From the NCBI GenBank assembly GCA_017163975.1, contig JAFFSR010000004.1, positions 1,426,001 through 1,490,000 of the forward strand: DNA of 64,000 bases. The letters are read 5' to 3'. Within the stretch, counting starts at the first letter, position 1. Every line of letters begins with the position of its first letter. This document shows positions 10,940 to 23,359 of the stretch, one piece after another. The stretch comes from Anastatus disparis (taxonomy: Eukaryota > Arthropoda > Insecta > Hymenoptera > Eupelmidae). Both the position numbers and the translations under genes were made by a program. Below the pieces are notes generated by a model. The model had not been told where the DNA came from. It was given only the letters and a program-made list of their open reading frames with translations, and made no database searches.

Positions 10940-12760
10940 ATACTTTGTCTTTTTATGTTTTATTAAGTGTATATAAAATGTGCATGAAAGTATGGGTGAT
11001 TATTTTAATTTATATAATTTGAATTTGATTGTTACTCGAATTGTCATAATTATTGATTATTCATTCGGGAAGCCCAATAAATTAAAAATATTATCAAAGG
11101 TTACAAGAATTAAATTAACAAAACATTTAATCCATTTCCCCATGATTGTTCTGGATGCTGAAGGGACAATCAGGAAAATAAAAATATCTTTCTCTTTTAT
11201 GTACTTAATTTTCTTTTACCAGGAAATGCGATATGAAGGTAACGACGGGTCGAAGAATACTGATCTTCGCACTTTTTTATTGGTTTTTATGTATATATCT
11301 GTTCAGGATCTAAATCTTCATCTCTGTATATTTCTATTGTGCGAAATTTTGATCTTTTTGCATATCTATTACTTTATTCTTCACGCAAAAGTAAATGAAT
11401 GACTCTAGACATATATATGTCCATGGGCTTGCATTTCTAAAGCAACAAAGACAATAGATCAATGACATGCCCATATACATCGCTTTATATGAGGTCAGAA
11501 CTGGCCCTGAAAAAAATCTAGAATTTTCCTTTTATTACTTTCTCCATACACGATGAAAAACAACGGTTTTAATTGCACTTTATTTTACGCAGTTATACGA
11601 TTAGTTTTTCCTTTATTCATATTTTTTCTACAATAACTTAACAAAAGATTTACGTTATAGAATAAATACTAATATGTTATGAATATTAATTTTATTTGAC
11701 AATAATGATGCTTAAACCATAAAACAATTCACTATTTAACAATTTAGAAGGTATTTAAATTAATAATAACTGAATAATTTGAATTTAAGCAAACGCAAAC
11801 ATTATTTGTTTATCTGAAACAATAATCAAAGTAAAATTGCTCGAGTATTGGTTAATAAACGTTGTTCAGAAGAAATTTTAAATCTATTTACACAAATAGT
11901 ACTTTTTACATAAAATTCAATAACCTATTTGAATTAATTTCTTTTTTATTGTACGTAAGAGCATAAGCAATTTACGCAACAAGTGCATGAATTTGAATTT
12001 TATGTACATATTGCTTACCCTATTTCTTTTTTACCTTCTCGTGTGTCAGGTAAACATATAAACAATATCATTTTTACCTTAAAAAAATATAAATTTTCTT
12101 CATACGACTGCATAAATTGATAGTTCTATATGTATAATGTGGTAACGCGCGTGTAAACTTAAATATAAACTAAACCTGCATAAACTAAACAACTTGTTTT
12201 AGCGACGAGAAAATTTTACGTTACGCGCGAGCTTTATGTATAGTAATACTTAATAGTGTATAAAATAAGAACATAAAGTAGGCTTTTACACGAATATTAC
12301 TTCTACTAAAATAAGCTGTTTAGATACAAAATATGATGGTCGAAATTATTTCTTCGAAATAAAAAGAAAACGTAGGTTATTTATCTTCAAGTTGGAAAAA
12401 TTGGGTAAATAATATGTATATTTGAATTTATATTCTAGTTGCATTACGCAATTAATAACAGATATTTAAATTTAAAAAAAGATTTTAAAACATCCATACA
12501 ATTATTATAATTTAAAAAAAAATCATTGAAGTAAATTATACTTCATTCTAGTACTAAATGGATAAATAATATTTTCAAAGTATATCATAATAGTTCTTAA
12601 CTTTAAAAACCTAAAACTCATTTAATATTTTTCAAACAAAATTTGAGTCTTAAACTTGACTCGAAACCATAAGCATCGTTTTTTTTTAATTTAACCCTTT
12701 TAGACGTTTACATTGTCATAATTATAAAAGAGTTCAAGGCATTTGTACTTGCCTACAGGC
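10940..12760. other. AT-rich intergenic stretch
   Basis: No splice-supported gene. A 140-codon + frame (10980-11402) is the longest chance frame here, but it is AT-biased and hydrophobic with no recognised domain. GGCCCTGAAAAAAATCTAGA at about 11502 resembles one end of the 5611-5917 MITE, possibly a solo remnant. Confidence 0.35.
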
Positions 12761-12769
12761 ATTAAGCAT

Positions 12770-14460
12770 GAGACTTATAAGTCAAACAAAACAAAAAAGA
12801 AAAAGATATCTTTAAAATCTCATCAACAAAGGATTACAACTTTTCTTCTTCCCCCTTCTCATTTTCAACCTCATCAACTACTTTCTCTTTTTCATTTCTT
12901 TGCTTTATCTTTCTGTTTATTTGGTCGATCTTGAAAAAAAGCTCTGCTCCATGCTAAAATTTAAACAGTAAGCTCAATACTTCATTTTTTCTCTTGGTAG
13001 CTTTTTCCTTATGCGTCTTGAATATTACAGTGTGTTTGATGAATATTATTATGGGGAAACTCTCCATCCTTTTTTGGTTCATTTTTTTCAAGCTTTGTTT
13101 GAGAAAACAACATGTACGTTATGTAGGTTGCATACGTCGTCTTATTTCGTTTACTTCGTTTTCTTTAATTTGCAATTTTTATTAATGTTTGCTTGATAAA
13201 TTATCATGATTCATGCATTATTTATAGAATCTTTGGCTCCTTTTTTACATTTCAATATTATACCTCCTTTTGAAAGCTGATATTGTATCAATCAATGAAA
13301 ATTTTACTTACGACCGATGCACAAATATTATAATTTCAGATATCAGAGATGTTGGCTTTATAAAGTTCAAATACACCAATTTTACAGAAGAATTATCTAC
13401 CGAAATTACTAAATAAATATTTAATTGATTAAATTAATATTCATTTCAAAGCATATTGATTAATTTTTTATTTTGCACATGTATGGCTTGCGTTATAGTT
13501 AGTCCAATTTGAAAATATTGTTGAATAATTTTACATCACAATGCACAATTTGAAAATTGATGGAAAAAATTAAATTGTAAACGGGTTCATCTATAAAAAG
13601 GCTACATAAAAAATTCTTTTCATTTTAGTCCAAAAAATTTCTTTTTTTCAAAATTATTCAAATATTTTAAATAAAAATTTCTGCGAAAATTAACAAAATT
13701 GAAGTGTGCAAAATAAAATGGGCATCATATTGATTTAATATTTATTTAATATAATTAAGAATAATAATATTATAAAAATTAACAATAATAATTTTTCTAA
13801 TTCATCTAATTAATAAATTCAACCAAAATTAATTTTTAATTACAACATCAAAGGCTAGCAATTGATATTTTACAATCTAAATTATCTTCCAAAGAGACTT
13901 TAAAAAATAAAATAGGTTCCAAAAAAAAGAAGAAAGAAAGAGGAAAAAAAAGTAATTTCTTTTTTAATTTTCTTTCTTTGTTAAATTCTCCCGCTCTCTC
14001 AATTTGCGCAGCCGATTGTCCAATAAAGGGCCGCAGGGTTCGTTCCTTTATCACGCGCATACACGCGAATATAACCGTATGGAAACAAAAAAAAAGAATC
14101 CATAAAGAAGAGGCTAGACTCGTTATACTCGCTTTCGACTATATAGAAAATAAATGGAAAAAAGGTAGGAAAAAAAAATGAAACAAATATAAAACGTAGA
14201 AGTGAAAACTGTGTGTAGCGTGCGCAAGATGGATAATTCATTTCTGAAGTACGTACAGTTCTAACATATCTCAAATAGATGAGCAAGAGAAGAGAAACTT
14301 GAATTTTTGTAAAGCGGACACTAGTGCAAAAGAACAAAAAAAAATATACAAAGAAAATTCATTGGTTGAAAAAAATATATACAGATCTCACGGTAGAACG
14401 GAGAATATAAGTGGATACGCGAAAATTTACGACTGCGTGTATCCCTAATTTTGACCGTGA
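12770..14460. other. Two purine/pyrimidine islands with an AT-rich middle
   Basis: CT-rich at 12838-12910 and GA-rich at 13920-13960 and 14085-14180. A CpG-bearing block lies at 13990-14060 (GGGCCGCAGGGTTCG). The stretch 13200-13850 is AT-rich spacer. Short ORFs on both strands follow the tracts. Confidence 0.28.
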
Positions 14461-14464
14461 CCAC

Positions 14465-15590
14465 ATGAAAGAGTAAAGAATTCTTTGTTCTTGGTAATTT
14501 GAAACAATCGCATATTTAAAATTTAATTTTTGCTAATTTTGACGCGCGAATTTATGATGGACCAAATTTGAATTGTAATTAAGCTGCAATTTTTCTTTTA
14601 CAGGCAAAAGATATTTTTTTTGAATGCTTAATGTGTAATTTCAAGTTTACTTTAAGTTTATGTTAATAAAAATCATATTTTGAAAATCAATATTGATTTT
14701 TTCATGCAAAATGATCTCATAAACAACTGACCATTTACTTTTTTTTCAAATTTTTTATCACAGTGAATATTTTTTTACATATAATGAGAAAGTCATACAT
14801 TACAATCCTTATAGAAAATAATCTAATTTTAATTGGACTTCAAATTATAAAACTCATCAACACGTAGTTCCTAATCTAACTACTAACAGAGAAGATTTAA
14901 AAATTTTCACATCTTTTTTCGTCATTTAAATAATTTTTATTACATCATCTCTTACTCACAAAAAAATCCTTTAGACAAACTAGTTCATCCCTGGTAAAAG
15001 CCTACCAAAAATTTGTTGATTCAAGCTTATTAAGGTCAAATAGTTAGCTTTTTTTGAATGTTTAATCAATTTATGATGAACGAATGATAATTTATAATTT
15101 GGAAATCTGCTAAACTTATTTATTCCATTATCATCAATTCATCCTTTGAATATGATAAATCAATCTTTTTTGCATCACGCAACAATCGCTATGATTAATT
15201 GAATGATCATAATGACAAATGGAATGAGAAAAAAAATTAATACATCTAACCTTGTAAAAACATTTTAAGGTACAAAAGCCAAATAAATTAGCAAATCAAC
15301 GCATTGCCTTATAACGCGTTCTATTTTGGTAATAATATCTCTTTTAGGCGCAAACAATACAACAAAGCGTCAACGAGACACCATAAGCCATTAGTATCTT
15401 GAATTTCACAATAATTTTAAATTTCACAATACAGCTCCACGCGTTTACTCTCGTTGTAAAGTCACAAACATATATAGAAATTAAAAAAAAACACATTATA
15501 CTCATAAGTTAACTCACTTAACGTTATTTATAAAACACGCATTATTGTCGTGGCGTTCCCTTAAAATCTCATTATAAAGTAATAATTTTC
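14465..15590. other. AT-rich spacer
   Basis: Frequent ATCAAT/GATAAT words. Slightly richer around 15300-15460 (AACGCGTTC, CCACGCGTTTACTCTCG). No gene or paired repeat seen. Confidence 0.4.
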
Positions 15591-15599
15591 AACGACGAA

Positions 15600-17160
15600 A
15601 TAAATAAGGAGCATATATATGGTCTGTGCATGTATATATATACGTGGTTTGGTATTGGTATAAGAATATTTTACGCAACATCATGGTATCAGAGAGAAAA
15701 AGAACACAAGCCCAACGTACATACACATAATGTATAGATATATATATTTCGCGAGTTCAGCGTTACGAAAGGAGCATCTCTTTATAACCATATTAATCCA
15801 TCTCTTTGATGTTACCTACTTCTAACGAGTTTAAACTTTGTAGATAGAGCAGAAAGCAAAGTATCGCCGTAGGTGCTTCTCTTTCTCTCTCCTCTGGTAT
15901 GGTAGCAACATGCAGAATATAATAGGAGGAAGTATAACGAATAATAAAGAGATGAAAAAATAAAAGAAGATGAAGATTGAAAAATATATAAAGGTATTTA
16001 TATATAGAGGTTTTGTAAGAAAAGAAGTTTGTTTTTAGTGAACGATTTTAATTTGTAATTTTTAATTTTATAATTAATTATATTTGGTTGTTAATAGTTT
16101 TAGCTGTTATGAATAATTAAATATAGTTAATTAGTTATATTATTCAGAAGATAATTATTTAACAAGGAAGGCATGGTAATCTGAAGCTTAGCTTACATAG
16201 TAATTTTACTAATTACACATTCAGTAATTATAACAAATGAAAGCTTGCATTGTGGATACAATATTATTATATTACTTTACCAACATTTGAAATTAATAAC
16301 TTCGAATATTTCATTGATTATTAAACATGTGTTTGATTGAATAAATGCATCGATTGATAGATTTATTTACTAGTAAATTTATTACAACAAGATTTCTCAT
16401 CCAAAATAAGTTGCTTGTTTAATTTAATGTAGATTTATACAATTTGCTCAACATATATGTACACTACATATTTATCCTTTATAATTTTAAGGCAAATATT
16501 TAACTTTGGAAGCCCTTTTGTAAGCTCCACTAATTTTCCTCTATATTAATATTGTTTTAAACGGTATTAAAGTAACTTTCGTATAAAGTCATTGAAAAAA
16601 AAAACTTTAAGCAACAAGAAAATAACATAAAGAAACCCAGATAAATGCACTAAAAGAATAAAGTAAAACTCTAAAAGAGAAAAAGCTAGCATTAAGAGTT
16701 ATAAGCAGCAGGTGGGGTCGAACTTTAACTCGGTCTTGCACTCATTCTCTTTCTCTCCGTTTTACTCTTTTGTAAAGAATAGAGAGCTTGCGTTCAAAAA
16801 GAGGGTCGCAGGTGGCTTCTCAGTTGCTTAAGAAAAGCACGATATAGAGAAAAAGGTAAGAAAAGTAGAGAGGAAGGGAAAGCCTCCAGGAGAAAGAGAT
16901 GAGAAGTTTTCTTACGAAAATTACTCCCGTAAAAATGTATAACTCGATTTCGTGGCAAAATATCTCAAGTGGAATGAGGATGGGCTTTTGCAACTGTTGG
17001 GCTTGGCTGTCGCAAAAAAAAGACGACGCATAAAAAGACCAAAAACTTTGACCCCTCAACAAGCAAGAGTGTAGTTATCTATTAGCTGAATTATTTAAGA
17101 TATTCCGTGAGGGCAATGTTCGTGAAAAAAAGAAAGGTTGAAGAAGAAGAAAATAATCTA
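15600..17160. other. GA/TA islands flanking an AT-rich core
   Basis: TA and GTATATATATACG words at 15615-15750, a GA/CT stretch at 15840-15960, and GA-rich at 16670-16900. The core 16000-16660 is AT-rich. No coding signal. Confidence 0.28.
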
Positions 17161-17463
17161 ATAAGAAATTGGGTAACAAAGGAAATTTTTGAATACTTGA
17201 GAATTGTTTGATGCTATGTAGTACTTATAAATTTCTTTCGTTATGAAGATTTAGAAAATTAGGAAATATTATTTTTAACTGTTAGTAAATTGAATTATTT
17301 TCTTTCAAAAATAATTTTAAAATAACGCTATTCGAAAATTTTGATTTAGAAATTAAAAATCAAAGTACAATACTCCCTTACTTCTTTTTAGAATGTTGGT
17401 TTTAAGATATTTTTCTCGATTTTTGATAACTTATATCCATTTTTCAATTTGGTTCATATTTAA

Positions 17464-17844
17464 GAGGAGGTCACGTATCTCTGTCCTTTTCTAATCAAAG
17501 AAATTATTTTTTTACAAAAACTAATAACTTCAGCAAAAAATGAAGAGAAAGCCGCATCTCGTATCAGAAAAAGCAATATTTTCTTTGATAAGGAAAAATT
17601 AATTTTATTGCTTCATTCTCAAGAAAACCTTGAAAAACTAAATTGTCCACCCTAACCTCTATGATTTGAGTTTTTCAAGTTTTTCTTGAAAACGAAGCAA
17701 TAAAATTAATTCTTTCTTATCAAAGAAAATATTGCTTTTTCTGATACGAGATGCGGCTTTCTCTTCATTTTTTGCTAAAGTTATTAGTTTCCGTAAAAAA
17801 ATCAATTCTTTGATTAGAAAAGGACAGAGATACGTGACCTCCTC
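17464..17844. mobile_element. Foldback MITE with TTAA target duplication
   Basis: Two arms of about 176 bp (17464-17639 and 17669-17844) are near-identical inverted copies around a 29-nt loop. The termini read GAGGAGGTCACGTATCTCTG. TTAA lies directly outside both ends (17460-17463 and 17845-17848), the duplication typical of piggyBac-type insertion. No coding capacity. If transcribed, the whole element would fold into one long hairpin. Confidence 0.85.
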
Positions 17845-17849
17845 TTAAG

Positions 17850-18272
17850 TATTACTTTTTAAATAATAAATTTCAAATTATTTTTATCAATCTACTTTAA
17901 TTTCTTGTTAAATTCTTAATAGTGGTTAGCTTCCCTCTATTATTGTGCAGGGAAATGTTGCATTCATATGCATAATTATAACTCGAAAATAGTATACACA
18001 AATTATTCAAATTTTAATGGACTATCAAAAAAAATAATTTACTTTAGTTAATTTTTCAAGCTTGAATATTTTTTATGAGCGGAGTAGTCATCAAAAAATT
18101 ATTTTCATGAAATAAATTGCCTTTTTTTGAGTAACGATATTAGCATCCACAAACGATTTCTATTAATCCAAAAATTTTGTATTATCATATACGTTGGATG
18201 CTTTTTTTAATGAGCTTACGAGAATAAATTTTCAAGATATTAAATTTTTTGCTACTCCTTTTTGAGTTATTG
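17850..18272. other. AT-rich spacer
   Basis: Sequence between the foldback element and SINE copy 2. Nothing else seen. Confidence 0.4.
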
Positions 18273-18440
18273 AATTTTTTTTATTAATATTCATTTAACG
18301 TTGCTGCACTTATACCATCATTACAATGTTAATTAGCACATTCATAACATACAACGGTACTTGTATAAATCGGCTGAGCGGGATTCGAACGCGGAACCTC
18401 GAGAATCCATTGTTCTACCGACTGACCCACTAACGACCTC
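18273..18440 (-). mobile_element. tRNA-derived SINE, copy 2
   Basis: Minus-strand relative of the SINE at 8774. Head begins GAGGTCGTTAGTGGGTCAGTCGG (A-box region), then GTTCGAATCCCGCTC (B box, plus-strand about 18382-18396). The body has GTGCAGCAACGTTAAAT and an A-rich 3' end at about 18273-18285. It is shorter than copy 1 because roughly 35 bp of the body is missing, and it has lost part of the anticodon-arm region. The divergence suggests old insertions. Confidence 0.72.
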
Positions 18441-18444
18441 AATA

Positions 18445-20215
18445 ATTGTATTTTATTAATAAATGTTTACTTCTTGATTTAATATAATATAACAGTAATG
18501 ATTCTTAAAAACTTTTATTTTTTATCTCTGAAGCAAAATAAGAATTATTGTACAAATTTCAAGCGTATGCATACATTTATCCATTTTAATTAAATGCAAT
18601 ATACGCAAGAATAATAAATAAATGTTTAATTACTAACGACCATGTAAATTTAATTAGGAAATCCCAAAATTTGCTTCCAATTAAAATGTTTTCATCTTTA
18701 TTATGAGATATATACAAAATTTTTAATCAAATTAGATGTTTGATTTAAATATCATAATAACATCGATGTCTTCTGATTTATCAAATCGATATAATCATTG
18801 CGGGGATCCCCGCAGACTTTATACTTTGTTTCGATTTTTAAGTACAAACAGATATCAAAATTGCACCGATTTATTGAAAACAATAAAATTTTATCAATTG
18901 GATGCTTGAAATCAGAAAATGAACGTATATACATAATCACATTAATGAAATAACACAAATATTTTTTACATCTTTTTACACAATTAGAATGGAAAATACT
19001 TTTTTCTTTACATCAAGTAAACGTTTTAATATTCAGCCTATTTGACTAGTAAATTTTAAAGTAGAACTTTAAAGAAAAAATTGAAAAATTGATTTTTTAA
19101 GATTCATAAAAAGCAAGTCAATTTATCACGAAGTTCATCAACAAAAATTGAAATTTAAAATAAAATTCATCTTTTCCCTTTGAAACATTTTTTCCCAAAC
19201 CATTATTTTTTTAGACATTTAAAAAAAAATGAAGAAATTATTATTTACAATTTTTATGAATTTTAAATTTAAACTTGACAACATTGATATAAAAATATGT
19301 ATTTTATGTCCAAGTTATAAAAATTCTTTAAACATCTTCTATTACGCCAAGTAACCATTTCACCCCTCATTCGAAAACATATGTCAAAAAAAAAAAAAAT
19401 TAAATCAGACGAAAGGAGTAAGAACACATTCACAGATGTGCCTCTTTCACCTTATGTGCTCAAAGATATTGGCTGACCTAAGTATGGAGCCAAATATTCT
19501 ATTGCGATTCTACGTATATGAGAAAAGAGAAGATACTACGAGGAGGCATTCTTTTTTGTTAAAATTACCAACGACGTACCGCGAACGTGACGTTTATAAC
19601 ACGTGTGCCATGTGCCGACTGAGCGGTTTTGCGGCTAACGTATCTATGGGACAAAGACACGTCTTTTTCACGTCTGTCCATTATTTTCACACTCAACGTT
19701 TAGTGATATGTACATTGCAGTTTGTGAAAGTTATTTTGGTGCAGATGATTGTTTGAACAATTGCTTATTTATATTTTTGTAATTGTTTAATGGAAAACTA
19801 GTTTTTAACTATTTAGAAATAATGAAATTAATTTTTCACTTAATAGAATTTTAAATTTACAGTTAAACAATAAAAATTTTCAAAATATAAAAATTTTTAT
19901 ATTCCTTGAATTGTTGGCTTTTGATTTTTTATTCTTAAAGTGACACATAAATATTTAATTTTTATTAAAGATATAAATTGTTTATAAATAACTTTTTCCT
20001 CTTTGGCATAAAAATAATAAGAAATAATGAAATATTAAAAATTCAAAAAGTACATTAAACCTGAATAAATTTTTTCCGTTTTTATTCATAACATTATCAA
20101 ATAAAATGACCAACGCTGCAAAAATGCTTTTTCCAAACAAGTTCTTTGACATTGAAAAACACGTTAAATTCCAAGCTTTTCAAGCTTTATCAAATGACGC
20201 TTTTTGCCAGCGTTA
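18445..20215. other. AT-rich stretch with one GC-richer island
   Basis: The island at about 19350-19760 has CpG-bearing ACGACGTACCGCGAACGTGACG at 19572-19593 and ACGTGTG/CACACG words. A 106-codon frame across it shows no domain or signal peptide. The remainder is AT-rich. Confidence 0.3.
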
Positions 20216-20219
20216 TATA

Positions 20220-20690
20220 TTTATAACGTTTTTAGTTGAGGTATGACGAGAGGAAAAAGAGGAAGGGGCAGGAGGGAAGAGTAAAAGGTTGCTTTGCTTT
20301 TGGGTGATGTGATGCCTTGGTGGATATATATGCATGTATATATGCATGCTCTTCTCTCTCACTAGTTAAAATGCATATACGTATAACGGAAAGCACTAAC
20401 TATGATGGAGTGGTGAACGCTTCGTATAGCTTGTATTAAATTATACGAAGATTATTATTGCTTCTGAAAGCCACAATAATATTGGACATATGAACAATAC
20501 TATATAATCTCTATCTCTATTTTACCTCTATCTTTCTCTAGCATCCTGAATGGGCGAAGATCGCAAATCGTTGAATTTAGCGCAGATCCTCCGTATAACT
20601 ATGCCCAAGAGAGATAAATGGCTAGACGTTAAGTTTTGGAATTTCGTGATATGAGATAGAATGAGTAAAGAATTTGAACGGTAGAGTTAA
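20220..20690. other. GA/CT and ATGCATATA island
   Basis: GA-rich at 20248-20290, TATATATGCATG palindromic words at 20320-20350, then CT-rich at 20505-20540. No ORF. Confidence 0.3.
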
Positions 20691-21043
20691 TGAGATATCG
20701 CATCTATTGATGAGAAATTAAGTGTTTTATTTTGTACGTTTTTAATCAATTTTTTCCTTTTTCAATCAGATATGTTAGTCACTATTATACAAATATAATT
20801 ATACTGTTAAGCGTATTTGAACCAAAGTACTTAAATACATTTCTTTATCGGATTTAATTCACGATCCATAAGAGAATAATAATCATCAAATTATTCATTT
20901 ATAGAAATAATACAAAAAAAATTAACAGATACTTTTACAAAAAGTATAAAAAATAAGTACTTATTTTATTTAATCAAATTTTTATCAGCGATGATATAAT
21001 AGGTTGATATATTTTGTGAGTTCACGATCAATCAATATTTAAA

Positions 21044-21284
21044 TTGTTAAAAAAACTTTCAGTACACGTACTGAATGGTAAATGTTATTTTAGTGCATTA
21101 CAAGCAAATTATGTTAATACATTAATTATTTATCATTTTTGCATTATATTTCATGTAATTCTGCACAAATATTACGGCAAAAACCAATTTTTATGCAAAT
21201 CAGCAATAAATCTTTATATTATTAATCATCAATTTTCATACTACATACTTTAAATCACTTTAAATTTCATGTTTTTTTAACCGT
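21044..21284. mobile_element. Possible degenerate MITE
   Basis: TTGTTAAAAAAAC at the left and GTTTTTTTAACCG at the right form a 10-11 bp inverted repeat. The right end with its ATGAAATTTAAA inner sequence resembles that of the 2340-2516 element. No clear TA duplication; this may be coincidence in AT-rich DNA. Confidence 0.3.
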
Positions 21285-21990
21285 ACAGATATACTAAATT
21301 ATATGCCACAATGTATAATCATGATAATAATGATATTACACGATATATCAATCCATTAAATATTTATTGATAAAGGTTTGATCTAAAAAAATAAAATTAT
21401 CACAATATAAACTTTGACTGTTTGTTTTTAATAATTGATAGTTAACTTCATTGTATAAATTCAATTTTAAATTTATAAATTATTTAAACACTTTTAGAAT
21501 TGTCTTATTGTTACACAAATCTAAAATTATATATTTAAATGCAGTAGATAACAAGCTCGAAGTAAAACATCATGATAAGGAAATTTCATAAAAACAAATG
21601 AGATTGAACTTTACGAATTATTTTGATTTAACTCACATTCCAACTAGTTTTGTGATCTAGTTGTGTGATAATCAATTTTTGTTAGATTTACTTGCATATC
21701 TTATTTACATCTTGATAGCTAAATAATAAGTTTGAACAGTAAGTTCAAATTATTTAAGAAAGATTAGGTAGATTAAAAGCTCTCATTACGCACAATATTG
21801 GACTAGTTAATTATAATCAAGGAAATTCTTAGATTTACTTCTCGTGGTTATATATTTTAAATAAATAAATCATAAATATAAATAAGAGTAAGCATAAAGA
21901 TTATAACATAAATATGATATTAAATTCAGAATTATTTGGAATGCTTGAAATTTTATTATGTAATAGGATTACAATACTTAATAATGTATT
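21285..21990. other. AT-rich 3' flank of the OBP gene
   Basis: AT-rich, no gene signal. Confidence 0.4.
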
Positions 21991-21994
21991 TCGG

Positions 21995-22000
21995 TTTATT
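21995..22000 (-). promoter_or_regulatory. Poly(A) signal of the OBP gene
   Basis: AATAAA on the minus strand, 27 nt after the TGA at 22028-22030, giving a very short 3' UTR. Confidence 0.6.
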
Positions 22001-22027
22001 ATTAAAAATTTTATTAAATTATTAAAA

Positions 22028-23265
22028 TCAACCTGTAAAAGCAGACATCCAATTAGCTGGATTCAAAGCCTGTTGTGGTAAATCTTTCATCATACACATC
22101 ATCATTGCAAAAGCCGTGCTACAGTTATCTTCGCTACTTTGAGCTGATAAGAAATATATTTTTTAATATTATGTTTTTCTTAATGATGTAATTAAAATAT
22201 AAATTTTGATTCATAATATTTTAATTCTTGGTACATAAGTAATATATTATACATAATGAAATGAATAAATTTATATGTAACCAATATTTACTATTAATAT
22301 TCTCTTATTGAAGAGAAAAAATTTTTTTGAAATATGACGATTATTAATGGATTAATCATTTGAATCTATAAAAATAGATAATAAAATTTACCTTGGCTTA
22401 TGCAATTTTGAATTTTCTCTTGTCCATCTTGATTACCGGGTACAACTCTATTATAAAATTCAAGCATTTTATCTGCTGCAAATTTCATTCCTGTCTCCAT
22501 CACTGTTGCCTATAAAAATAATATTTAAACCAAATTTAAATAACATAATGACTAAATTAAAATAGAATCCATTTTTTGTACTTACTAATCCATATTGTTT
22601 AAATAAACAATAAAAAAAGCATGCTACATTTCGATAATTTTCTGGGTTCATCATACTGGTTGGATTCATCGTTGCTATGTGTGAAAATAGTTAAATATAT
22701 TAATATATTAGAATGCTTATATTTATTGTAAGTGAAAATTTAAATTAACCTAAATTTATATTATTAGCTTGAGCACATTCTCCTGCAATTTTCATTATCT
22801 GTTCTGGAAACGCAGAAGAAGCTGATGGTATTTGTTGTCCATTGAGACATACCTTACAATTAAAAGAAAAACATTAGATTTTGGTATTCTAGCACCAGAA
22901 AATTAAAATTTTTTAAATTAAAATTCATGCACATGAACTGTAAGTCAAATGATTTGCTTTATATTTTTATATAAGGGACGATCTTTAGAAATTCAGCCAT
23001 ATTACCTTCCTCAAAATAAAGTTGGACTACAATATAATATTGATATTTATTATATGGAAAATTTTTTTGTACAAATTATTATATTTTCAAAGTAAAAATA
23101 TATTTTTATTCATTACAATAAAAATTTTTTTTTTCTGATCATTATTTTTGTAAAAACAAAATATCGAAAATAGGAAAATATATATTTTAGTACGTGCAAT
23201 ATTGATATTACAATTATGCTTACCACGCAAATGAGTACACCGAAAATATAAATATAAGAATTCAT
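22028..23265 (-). CDS. Classical odorant-binding protein (PBP/GOBP family)
   Basis: Five coding exons on the minus strand: 23224-23265, 22750-22852, 22586-22674, 22392-22509 and 22028-22143. All introns are GT..AG (donors GTAAGC, GTTAAT, GTAAGT, GTAAAT) and all phases agree. The result is 155 residues. Residues 1-19 form a signal peptide (MNSYIYIFGVLICVVCLNG). The mature chain has exactly the six conserved cysteines, at 40, 67, 71, 114, 125 and 134. The spacing C1-26-C2-3-C3-42-C4-10-C5-8-C6 fits the classical OBP pattern, in which three disulfides lock six helices around a hydrophobic pocket. Family members carry odorants or pheromones through sensillum lymph, and some act outside smell. The chain is rich in methionine, with five Met around C6 (AFAMMMCMMKDLP) and two MM pairs in all. 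The start was chosen because it is the ATG that opens the signal peptide and is in phase with exon 2. The ligand cannot be inferred. Confidence 0.92.
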
Positions 23266-23328
23266 TGTATGTACTGTACTAAGCAACGATTCTTACGTTA
23301 AAAAAATGATGAATATAAAATTCATACG

Positions 23329-23336
23329 TATTTATA
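23329..23336 (-). promoter_or_regulatory. Candidate TATA box of the OBP gene
   Basis: TATAAATA on the minus strand, 64-71 nt upstream of the ATG. A second TATATAAA lies further up at about 23344-23351. Either could serve; the AT-rich context lowers certainty. Confidence 0.35.
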
Positions 23337-23359
23337 AGTTCGTTTTATATAACCATCAT

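Noticed and set aside
10980..11402. 140-codon + strand ORF
   Set aside because: AT-biased, hydrophobic, no domain, no signal peptide, no splice or promoter context; within the range of chance frames in such DNA.
19436..19756. 106-codon + strand ORF with several cysteines
   Set aside because: Cysteine spacing fits no family I recognise, and there is no signal peptide or splice context.
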